From Ruminococcus flavefaciens (lineage in GTDB: Bacteria > Bacillota > Clostridia > Oscillospirales > Ruminococcaceae): 9,213 nucleotides of DNA. Both the position numbers and the translations under genes were made by a program. Below are positions 1 through 5,309 of the stretch, one piece after another (positions within the stretch are counted from its first letter, which is position 1; every line of letters begins with the position of its first letter). A model generated the notes under the pieces. The model was not told where the DNA came from. It searched no databases and worked only from the letters and a program-made list of their open reading frames with translations. The stretch covers positions 1 through 9,213 of the forward strand of contig CADBQF010000256.1 of assembly GCA_902796705.1 (NCBI GenBank), read 5' to 3'.

Positions 1-1060
1 CCGACTGCATACGTCTGACACGGCGTTTGATCTCCTTGTCAGCATAAACCTCGCTGACGGCACGGAAGAGTTCTTTTCCGCTGCTTGGGAATGAACGTAC
101 TTTTTTGCCGAGTCCGAGTTTTACTATACGTTCTGCATTTGTGATCTGGTCATTCAGGAAAGGCATGGCTACCATAGGCACACCGAGCGTCAGTGCTTCA
201 TTGATGCTGTTCATTCCGCAGTGAGTGAGAAAAACATCTGTATGCGAAAGTACCTCTATCTGCGGGACAAAAGAGTAAGCATGGATATTATCCGGTATAT
301 TTCCGAGAGAAGCAGGGGAGACTTTTCCAGTATTAAGTATCACCGAAAAGCCTTTATTTCCGAAAGCACGGATACATTCTCTGTAGAATCCCTTGCTGCT
401 GATGATGCTTCCGAGCGAAATGTAGACTATCGGCTTTTTCATTTTATCATAGGGTATATTTATTTCACCTGATGTCATTTTTGCCGGGGGTATCATAAAG
501 ATATATTCACTGCCGAATGATCTGCGTTTTGCCTGAAAAGACTCAGGCACATAAACGATATTCAGGTCAGGTCTGCTGTTTATGATCCCGTCATGGAGAC
601 AGCGGGATCTCAGACCGAGTTTTTCAGCAGTATGCTTTGGTAAGACCTGCATATCGATAAGCTTTGCAGATGCCCGGAAAACGAAAGGAGCAGTTTTCCA
701 TGTTTCCGCAGACCATGCCGGCTGTGAGAACTGGCGTACACAGGGGATACCCTTTCTCTTTGCGATCTCATATCCGGGATAGAAGAACATTTCGTAAATC
801 AGGAGATCTAACTTATCCTTCAGAGCCATAGCTGTCCGGAATGCTGCCTGAAAGCACATCCGCTTCTTTTCGTTTTCTGTGGGAGTATCAGGAAAATGCG
901 AATATGGGACGAACTTCGCACCTGTCTGTTCTATCGGTATGCGGAACATCTCTGCATTTATATATGTGACCTGATGACCGTGCCTGACAAGCTCTTCAGT
1001 CAGAGGAAGCGTGGGATTGGTATGACCTGAAAAGGGAAGATTTATCATAAGGATTTTCAT
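1..1060 (-). CDS. UDP-glycosyltransferase, MGT/GT1-like (partial, C-terminus off the window)
   Basis: The minus strand is open from ATG at 1060-1058 to the left edge, giving 353 residues. Family members usually run about 390-430, so only the C-terminal tail is missing. The N-terminus is the Rossmann acceptor domain starting MKILMINLPFSGHTNPTLPL, with the catalytic-type His at 13 in a GHTNP motif. The donor half shows PIVYISLGS (210-218), HCGMNSINEAL (280-290), GVPMVAMP (293-300) and the sugar-contacting DQ pair (304-305). This is the C-terminal signature of GT-B fold macrolide/UDP-glucosyl transferases, which move a sugar from a nucleotide donor to a small-molecule or lipid acceptor in the cytoplasm. 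There is no signal peptide. An SD (AGAAGG, 1074-1069) lies 8 nt before the ATG, behind a consensus promoter. The gene diverges from the radical SAM gene. The acceptor cannot be told from the sequence. Family assignment is secure; substrate is unknown. Confidence 0.93.
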   Translation of the reverse strand, partial: MKILMINLPFSGHTNPTLPLTEELVRHGHQVTYINAEMFRIPIEQTGAKFVPYSHFPDTPTENEKKRMCFQAAFRTAMALKDKLDLLIYEMFFYPGYEIAKRKGIPCVRQFSQPAWSAETWKTAPFVFRASAKLIDMQVLPKHTAEKLGLRSRCLHDGIINSRPDLNIVYVPESFQAKRRSFGSEYIFMIPPAKMTSGEINIPYDKMKKPIVYISLGSIISSKGFYRECIRAFGNKGFSVILNTGKVSPASLGNIPDNIHAYSFVPQIEVLSHTDVFLTHCGMNSINEALTLGVPMVAMPFLNDQITNAERIVKLGLGKKVRSFPSSGKELFRAVSEVYADKEIKRRVRRMQS

Positions 1061-1071
1061 AACAAGAGCCT

Positions 1072-1085
1072 TCTTTCGTTTTTTG
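1072..1085 (-). repeat. 14-bp mirrored upstream element, left copy
   Basis: Read on the minus strand this is CAAAAAACGAAAGA, identical to 1217-1230 on the plus strand. It lies between the glycosyltransferase -10 box (ends at 1087) and its SD, so it overlaps the expected transcription start near 1080. A DNA operator therefore fits at least as well as an RNA element. Function is inferred only from position. Confidence 0.6.
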
Positions 1086-1086
1086 T

Positions 1087-1115
1087 ATTATAACATAAGT
1101 TATCTGCAATGTCAA
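1087..1115 (-). promoter_or_regulatory. Sigma-A promoter of the glycosyltransferase gene
   Basis: On the minus strand there is a perfect -35 box TTGACA (1115-1110), a 17-nt spacer and a perfect -10 box TATAAT (1092-1087). A TG one base upstream makes an extended -10 (TGTTATAAT). The start codon is only 27 nt beyond the -10, so the 5' leader would be about 20 nt. So perfect a promoter would be strong unless repressed. Confidence 0.85.
1090..1103. promoter_or_regulatory. Palindrome overlapping the glycosyltransferase promoter, possible operator
   Basis: ATAAC-ATAA-GTTAT is a 5-bp inverted repeat around a 4-bp centre. It covers half of the -10 box and part of the spacer of the glycosyltransferase promoter, where a TetR- or MarR-type repressor would block polymerase. 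No regulator gene of that kind is in the window. The palindrome is AT-rich and short, so chance is possible. Confidence 0.4.
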
Positions 1116-1136
1116 GTAAATCATTTAATATAATTC

Positions 1137-1154
1137 TGGGAGTATTATTTCCCA
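1137..1154. promoter_or_regulatory. Short inverted repeat between the divergent promoters
   Basis: TGGGA and TCCCA form a 5-bp inverted repeat with an 8-nt AT-rich centre. It ends 4 bp before the -35 box of the radical SAM promoter and is the most GC-rich spot in an AT-rich spacer. An activator or repressor site is possible, but the repeat is too short to insist on. Confidence 0.25.
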
Positions 1155-1158
1155 AGTA

Positions 1159-1187
1159 TTGATATTGAGCCGATCATGTGTTATAAT
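1159..1187 (+). promoter_or_regulatory. Sigma-A promoter of the radical SAM gene
   Basis: The -35 box TTGATA (1159-1164), a 17-nt spacer and a perfect -10 box TATAAT (1182-1187), with the extended -10 TG at 1179-1180, make a strong promoter. Transcription would start near 1194, leaving a leader of about 50 nt before the ATG at 1246. The extended -10 (TGTTATAAT) is the same 9-mer as in the divergent promoter. Confidence 0.8.
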
Positions 1188-1216
1188 TATCTCATAAGTA
1201 TAATGTAGTTTTACTG

Positions 1217-1230
1217 CAAAAAACGAAAGA
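1217..1230 (+). repeat. 14-bp mirrored upstream element, right copy
   Basis: CAAAAAACGAAAGA, identical on the plus strand to the minus-strand reading of 1072-1085. Here it sits in the middle of the leader, 5 nt upstream of the radical SAM SD. Both genes of the divergent pair therefore carry the same element just before their ribosome binding sites. Confidence 0.6.
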
Positions 1231-1245
1231 TCAAAGGTGATTGAA

Positions 1246-2352
1246 ATGAATGAGAACTTTGACTTGCAGAATTATCTGACAGAGGGCGTTGAACGTGTCG
1301 TGACAGAAGCTGTAAAGGCAATGCTGAAAGATCCGAGAGAAAGTGCTTTTATGCTGAGATTTGCCGCTGCAAGCCGGAGTGCTTCAAAAAAGAGAAGGCT
1401 TGCAGAAGACAGGGGCGAACACATTCCGCCGTTCCTTATCGCAAGTATAACGAGCCAGTGCAATCTCCATTGTGCAGGCTGTTATTCGAGATGCAATAAT
1501 GCGACAACAGATTCCGAACCGGTAAAACAGCTCACCGGTGAGGAGTGGCTTCGTATATTTGATGAAGCAGACGAGCTTGGTATCAGTTTCATTCTTCTTG
1601 CCGGCGGTGAACCGATGCTCAGGCGGGATATCATAGAAGCCGCAGGAAAAAAGAAAAATATCCTCTTCCCGATATTTACAAACGGTACATACATGAATGA
1701 ACGCTATTTTGATCTGTTTGACAGGTGCAGGAATCTTCTTCCCGTAATGAGCATCGAGGGAAATAAAGAGATCACCGATGCAAGGCGTGGTGAGGGGATA
1801 TATGACAAGCTCATAGCAAATATGAACGAGTTCCGGAACAGAGGACTGATATTCGGTGTATCAGTTACAGTCACAAAGGAGAATTACAGAGAAGTGACCT
1901 CGCACGGGTTCCTTGATGAGCTTTCAGCAAGAGGCTGCAAAGCCGTTATATTTGTAGAATATGTCCCTGTAAAAGATAAGAGCAGCGGGCTTGCACCCTC
2001 CGACGCAGAACGTGAGTATCTCATGAGAGAGATACATAATCTCCGTGAGGAGCGGCCTGAAATGGTATATATATCATTTCCCGGCGATGAAAAAAGTTCG
2101 GGAGGCTGTGTTGCTGCCGGCAGGGGATTCTTTCATATCAATTCTCACGGCGGTGCAGAACCGTGTCCCTTCTCGCCGTTTTCCGATGTAAACGTAAGGA
2201 GTACATCTCTGCGTGAAGCGATGCGGTCTCCGCTGTTTACGGCACTGAGGAGCAATGATATACTTCTCGAAGACCACAGCGGCGGCTGTGTACTATACGA
2301 AAAGCGTGAACTTGTCGCATCACTTATAAACAACGCTCAGCATCAGAAATGA
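1246..2352 (+). CDS. Radical SAM protein with SPASM-like C-terminal cysteines
   Basis: This 368-residue cytoplasmic protein has the radical SAM cluster motif CNLHCAGC (Cys72, 76, 79), which binds a 4Fe-4S cluster and splits S-adenosylmethionine. A fourth Cys follows at 83. The SAM-contacting GGEP lies at 120-123. Three C-terminal cysteines (GGC288, EPC307P, GGC348) suggest a reduced SPASM/Twitch-type region able to hold an auxiliary cluster. The charged helical N-terminus (1-60, ending HIPPFLIASIT) is one I associate with clostridial COG0535 proteins of unknown substrate. ATG at 1246 is preferred over the in-frame GTG at 1237, because GGTGA (1236-1240) is a fitting SD 5 nt before the ATG and would overlap the GTG. 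A strong promoter precedes the gene and a hairpin terminator follows 11 nt after the stop. No small precursor-peptide gene is visible beside it, so a RiPP role has no direct support. Confidence 0.9.
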   Translation: MNENFDLQNYLTEGVERVVTEAVKAMLKDPRESAFMLRFAAASRSASKKRRLAEDRGEHIPPFLIASITSQCNLHCAGCYSRCNNATTDSEPVKQLTGEEWLRIFDEADELGISFILLAGGEPMLRRDIIEAAGKKKNILFPIFTNGTYMNERYFDLFDRCRNLLPVMSIEGNKEITDARRGEGIYDKLIANMNEFRNRGLIFGVSVTVTKENYREVTSHGFLDELSARGCKAVIFVEYVPVKDKSSGLAPSDAEREYLMREIHNLREERPEMVYISFPGDEKSSGGCVAAGRGFFHINSHGGAEPCPFSPFSDVNVRSTSLREAMRSPLFTALRSNDILLEDHSGGCVLYEKRELVASLINNAQHQK

Positions 2353-2363
2353 CCTTATAAAGC

Positions 2364-2425
2364 AAAAAGACTGCATCATCACTATAACGGAAGAAACCGT
2401 ATAGCTGTGAATGCAGCCTTTTTTT
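2364..2425. terminator. Bidirectional intrinsic terminator between convergent genes
   Basis: A long imperfect stem (2371-2416) pairs ctgcat with atgcag, cac with gtg, ctat with atag and acgg with ccgt, around an aagaaa loop. T7 follows on the plus strand (2419-2425). A5 precedes it (2364-2368), which reads as a U tract on the minus strand. It can end both the radical SAM transcript and the pilus-operon transcript, whose last stop codon lies 6 bp away. Confidence 0.9.
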
Positions 2426-2431
2426 CCGGGC

Positions 2432-2842
2432 CTATATCGTCCCGAAAGAGAAAGCTGTATTTGCGATAGGATTAAACCAGATATTCTGAAGTGCGTCGTT
2501 GAGGCGATCATTTTTGTCAGCTTTGCAGATGTAATCCGAACACCTGCTCTGAATGCTCCAGAGTGCGATATGGTCATTGCTCTCATTTTCGTTGTAGACT
2601 ATGATGATATCCACATGAGGCCGGATCGTTCTTAGCCTGTGATGAAGTGACTGAAGTCCTGCAAAACTATCACCTATATTCTGATTCATAAAGATCAGTG
2701 TCACATCATTCTTCAAGGTAAAATCCAGACATTCCGAAGCAGATGTAAAAGCTTTGTATTCGGCATCAGGCAGGATCCTTTTCAGATGCCGTCCGAGTTT
2801 TTTGTTATATTTTGTATCAGTATCAAGAGTTACGATCAACAT
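2432..2842 (-). CDS. Degenerate response-regulator receiver domain protein (pseudo-receiver)
   Basis: A stand-alone 136-residue protein with CheY-like order: a hydrophobic first strand with acidic pocket residues (MLIVTLDTD, Asp7 and Asp9), a third strand LIFMNQNIGD (49-58), a fourth strand DIIIVYNENE (78-87) and SDYICKAD (102-109) holding the conserved-type Lys107. The phosphoacceptor position aligns with Asn53 instead of Asp, so normal phosphorylation is not expected. No output domain is attached. The start has a good SD (AAAGGATGG, 2857-2849). It lies 31 bp after the sortase stop with no promoter between, so it is the last gene of the pilus operon, just before the terminator. A regulatory or scaffold role in pilus expression is inference. 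The fold assignment rests on motif spacing and moderate similarity, and an unrelated alpha/beta protein remains possible. Confidence 0.75.
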   Translation of the reverse strand: MLIVTLDTDTKYNKKLGRHLKRILPDAEYKAFTSASECLDFTLKNDVTLIFMNQNIGDSFAGLQSLHHRLRTIRPHVDIIIVYNENESNDHIALWSIQSRCSDYICKADKNDRLNDALQNIWFNPIANTAFSFGTI

Positions 2843-2873
2843 ATAAATCCATCCTTTATTCTGAGATCGTACT

Positions 2874-3758
2874 TCAGAATGTACTCATCTCATCTATCCA
2901 TATCAGCTTTCCTGTAAACAAGGCACGGGCATCATCAAAATCTGATGCACAGGTGGATAAAGCAATAACTGAGTCGCCATCACCTAATTCAGGCTCAGTA
3001 AAATATAAACTGTTTGCTCGCAAGGATTCCTGCCATTCAACGCTGTCTGCCGGTACATTGTACATATCGTCATAAGCACTGACGACAGCGAGGGCATAAA
3101 AATCGATACGGTAAAGGGAATCCTTAGTAAACAGCCACCCGTAGCGATGCCTGTCAAATTGTTCCTTGTCCTTGAATTTTCGTATATCTCCGAACATACC
3201 ATACTGCATATTATGGCCGTAGAGTATATTCTGACTGTCAGAGAGGTCTGATGCACATCTGCACGAAAGGAAGATAGTACCGAGATTGCTCTGCCTTCCG
3301 TCCGGGGTGTGATGCAGATAATACTGATTATCCGTACCCTGAACGACAGGATAGTCGATGTCTGAATCGGCAATATATATCCAGCCTATAAGATCATCGC
3401 TGTAACGAGAGACTTCTTTGAGTTTTCCGGTTATCTCTTTTATTTTCCTGTCGGATATTTCGGGTACTGATGCGTCCGGTTCAGGTTCTTCTGTTTCCGA
3501 TGATAAAACGTGTTCTGTTGTAACGGCAGCAGTAGCAGCAGGCAGATCCATGGTATGAGCTGCTGTTACTGTTTCGGAAGTTTCCTGTATCCTGTCCGGA
3601 GCAGTTTCAGGCTTTTGAGAATGTGATATATCCTTCTGCGGAACTCTGTGTTCTTTCATTATCATACAGACGGCTAAGATGCCGGCAAGAACGACAGCGA
3701 TCCAGAAACGTATTGATCTTAACATAGTATCAGAAGTATCACTCTGCCCCCTCCGCAT
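2874..3758 (-). CDS. Class B sortase, probable pilus polymerase/anchoring transpeptidase
   Basis: A 294-residue membrane-anchored transpeptidase. One N-terminal membrane segment (about 15-34) is followed by a low-complexity Thr/Glu/Pro linker (about 40-100) and the sortase barrel. The catalytic residues are visible: His182 in LYGHNM, Cys270 in ALSTC and Arg278 in DDARALF. DLIGWIYIADSDIDYPVVQG (122-141) and NQYYLHH are typical of class B sortases. Such enzymes cut a C-terminal sorting signal between Thr and Gly and join it to a pilin lysine or to the cell wall. Position directly after the pilin gene suggests it acts on the pilin and the large protein. The start is uncertain: ATG 3758 lies in a hairpin loop and has no SD, and ATG 3725 (residue 12), just before the membrane helix, also lacks one at proper spacing. 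Translation may depend on coupling to the pilin gene, whose stop is 34 bp upstream. Confidence 0.93.
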   Translation of the reverse strand: MRRGQSDTSDTMLRSIRFWIAVVLAGILAVCMIMKEHRVPQKDISHSQKPETAPDRIQETSETVTAAHTMDLPAATAAVTTEHVLSSETEEPEPDASVPEISDRKIKEITGKLKEVSRYSDDLIGWIYIADSDIDYPVVQGTDNQYYLHHTPDGRQSNLGTIFLSCRCASDLSDSQNILYGHNMQYGMFGDIRKFKDKEQFDRHRYGWLFTKDSLYRIDFYALAVVSAYDDMYNVPADSVEWQESLRANSLYFTEPELGDGDSVIALSTCASDFDDARALFTGKLIWIDEMSTF

Positions 3759-3769
3759 GAAGGAGGCAG
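3744..3769 (-). promoter_or_regulatory. Hairpin over the pilin-sortase junction and sortase start
   Basis: On the minus strand CTGCCTCCT (3769-3761) pairs with AGGGGGCAG (3752-3744), nine pairs including one G-U, around an 8-nt loop that contains the ATG at 3758. The wobble position would be a C-A mismatch in the opposite RNA, so the fold favours the coding-strand transcript. No U tract follows on that strand, so a full terminator is unlikely; on the plus strand T6 follows (3773-3778). It may dampen or process the message between pilin and sortase. Confidence 0.6.
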
Positions 3770-3792
3770 ATGTTTTTTATTAAAGTAGTTCG

Positions 3793-5193
3793 TCAGATGC
3801 GGTCTTCTGTATTGCCGTTCTTCTTGTTTCTCATGAATAAACCGAGGAGAGCAGCACCGGCAGCAGCGATGAATGCGAAAGGAGCGATGCTGAACAGTAA
3901 TCCTGTTACAGATATATCATTGAGTTCGTTGGTGAATTCGATAACGTCTTTCGACTCTGTCTTATCGACATTTTCTGTGCCGGGCATACCAGCGGTCTGA
4001 CTTGCAGCGGCCTTTACAGATTTCTTATCGGTGGCTGCATCAAGATCAAGAGCAGTACCGTTATGCTCAACAGAAACAGTATATGTATCACCTGTGTTGT
4101 TGAACTCTGTTACCTGTACCTTTGTGCCTGCCGGGAGACCTGTGATAAGGCAGGTATCACCATTTTTGAGGGTGATGTCAGATGAAGCCGCAGCACTGCC
4201 GAGAGTTACTGTGTTTGCTCCGGAATCCGGTTTTGGAAGTGCAGAAGGAGTTGTACCGGTATCACCTGTCTGTATCCAGTAGAAATCAGCAGCACTCTTG
4301 ACAGTATCGTTTGTAAGAACGATCTGGAACGGGAATTCGTTGTCTTTATTACCGAGAGAACCAGTAACTTTTTTCTGGATCTCGACATTGTATGTGTGGT
4401 ACTGGTCGGATATGATCTCAGTATCTGTAGTATCAGGAATAGATTTTGTCTCTGACTCAACATCATAGCCTGTTACCTTGTTAGTGGTAGTTGTGACAGA
4501 AGTATTCTGTGAGCCTTCCTCTGAGCTGCTCTTGAAGAGGGTGTAGCCGTAAACAACAAGACCGTTGCCATTTTCGTTGAGCTTGGTATAAACATCAAGG
4601 TAGATATCCTCGTCGTAGTCAGCATTTCTTGTGATGCCTGCCTCTTCAAGGCTGGCTGTAGTGGTCTCATCTGAGAGCTTGTAACGATAAACACCCGGAG
4701 GGTTGTGAGTTTCGCCTGTGCCGTAGATGACCGCAGCATCGATCTTTATTCCGAGTTCTTCGTCAACACGTTTTGAATCGTTGGTAACAGTTGCACCTTC
4801 ATCGTTTGTATCAGTTTTCGTATCTACACCGAAAGTAAGTGATGCAGTCGAACCATAAGCGGCATTAGCAGCATTTCCCTTGATAGTTACTGCATTTGCT
4901 ATACCTGAGCGGACAGCAACAACGTTTTCGTTTTCATCGGTGATAGTCACGTTTCCTGCGATCGTTACAGGAGCTATCGAATAATCGTAAACGACATTCG
5001 GCTCGTAGATATCGGAGCCGTCAACATTGAAGAGAACGATGTCCTTGGAGATAGTGAATGTAGTTGAAGTGTCGGGTGTAGCAAGTGTAGTGCCGTTAGC
5101 AGCGTATGCGGATATTGTCGGAGCTGCCATTGCAGCAGCGGCAAAGAGAGCTGTCATAGAAGCAAATGCTTTATTTATCAAAGTTTTAGTCAT
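3793..5193 (-). CDS. FctA/Spy0128-like major pilin with C-terminal sorting signal
   Basis: A 466-residue secreted, sortase-anchored protein. The signal peptide is residues 1 to about 31 (positively charged start, Ala-rich core, cut near AYA-ANG). Domain 1 (about 45-225) begins FTISKDIVLFNVDGSDIYEP and resembles the N-terminal domain of streptococcal FctA pilins, with Lys50 at the isopeptide-lysine position. A Thr/Ser-rich linker (about 222-265) leads to a CnaB-like domain 2 (about 266-424): KKVTG (Lys274/275), VTE (Glu363) and EFTNE (Asn422) are the usual isopeptide triad. The tail is ISVTG (427-431), a hydrophobic segment and a charged end (RNKKNG). It has a strong SD (AAAGGAAG, 5207-5200). 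It sits between the large surface protein and the class B sortase, the place of a backbone pilin. The polymerising lysine is not identified; Lys221 at the end of domain 1 is one candidate. Confidence 0.85.
   Translation of the reverse strand: MTKTLINKAFASMTALFAAAAMAAPTISAYAANGTTLATPDTSTTFTISKDIVLFNVDGSDIYEPNVVYDYSIAPVTIAGNVTITDENENVVAVRSGIANAVTIKGNAANAAYGSTASLTFGVDTKTDTNDEGATVTNDSKRVDEELGIKIDAAVIYGTGETHNPPGVYRYKLSDETTTASLEEAGITRNADYDEDIYLDVYTKLNENGNGLVVYGYTLFKSSSEEGSQNTSVTTTTNKVTGYDVESETKSIPDTTDTEIISDQYHTYNVEIQKKVTGSLGNKDNEFPFQIVLTNDTVKSAADFYWIQTGDTGTTPSALPKPDSGANTVTLGSAAASSDITLKNGDTCLITGLPAGTKVQVTEFNNTGDTYTVSVEHNGTALDLDAATDKKSVKAAASQTAGMPGTENVDKTESKDVIEFTNELNDISVTGLLFSIAPFAFIAAAGAALLGLFMRNKKNGNTEDRI
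3901..3915 (-). other. Pilin sorting motif ISVTG
   Basis: Residues 427-431 of the pilin, directly before the hydrophobic tail. The canonical Pro is Ser here (codon TCT, 3912-3910). One base change (TCT to CCT) would give IPVTG, the motif of the neighbouring large protein. Cleavage between Thr430 and Gly431 is expected by analogy. Confidence 0.7.
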
Positions 5194-5219
5194 AATGATC
5201 TTCCTTTCATATTTAAATT

Positions 5220-5249
5220 ATTATCAACAGATCGAGTGGCCTTTGTGAA
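5220..5249 (-). promoter_or_regulatory. Weak candidate internal promoter before the pilin gene
   Basis: TTCACA (5249-5244) and GATAAT (5225-5220) on the minus strand are separated by 18 nt, ending 26 bp before the pilin ATG. Each box differs from consensus at one position. An extra promoter here would let the pilin be made in excess of the large upstream protein, but the match is modest and the region is AT-rich. Confidence 0.3.
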
Positions 5250-5281
5250 TGTGTGAGTCATATCAGTTATGGCGGCTTATC

Positions 5282-5306
5282 CCGTGAGTGTGATTTCAGT
5301 TCACGG
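5282..5306 (-). promoter_or_regulatory. Small hairpin just after the large surface-protein gene
   Basis: CCGTGA and TCACGG form a 6-bp stem with a 13-nt loop, starting 3 nt after the TAA stop of the large gene. No U tract follows on the minus strand, so it is not a normal terminator. It could protect a 3' end or partly separate the two messages. It is short enough to be incidental. Confidence 0.3.
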
Positions 5307-5309
5307 CCT

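Noticed and set aside
221..782. Short plus-strand frames at 221-472 and 582-782
   Set aside because: Both lie antisense within the glycosyltransferase gene, whose motifs are clear throughout.
1199..1204. Second TATAAT in the radical SAM leader as an alternative -10
   Set aside because: No reasonable -35 box lies 16-18 nt upstream, whereas 1159-1187 has both boxes and an extended -10.
1237..1245. GTG start for the radical SAM gene, adding Met-Ile-Glu
   Set aside because: The GTG overlaps the GGTGA SD that serves the ATG at 1246 and has no SD of its own at proper spacing.
2411..2635. Plus-strand frame across the terminator and the receiver gene
   Set aside because: It starts inside the terminator hairpin and is antisense to the receiver-like protein.
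5282..5306. Hairpin after the large gene as an intrinsic terminator
   Set aside because: The stem is only 6 bp and no T tract follows on the minus strand.
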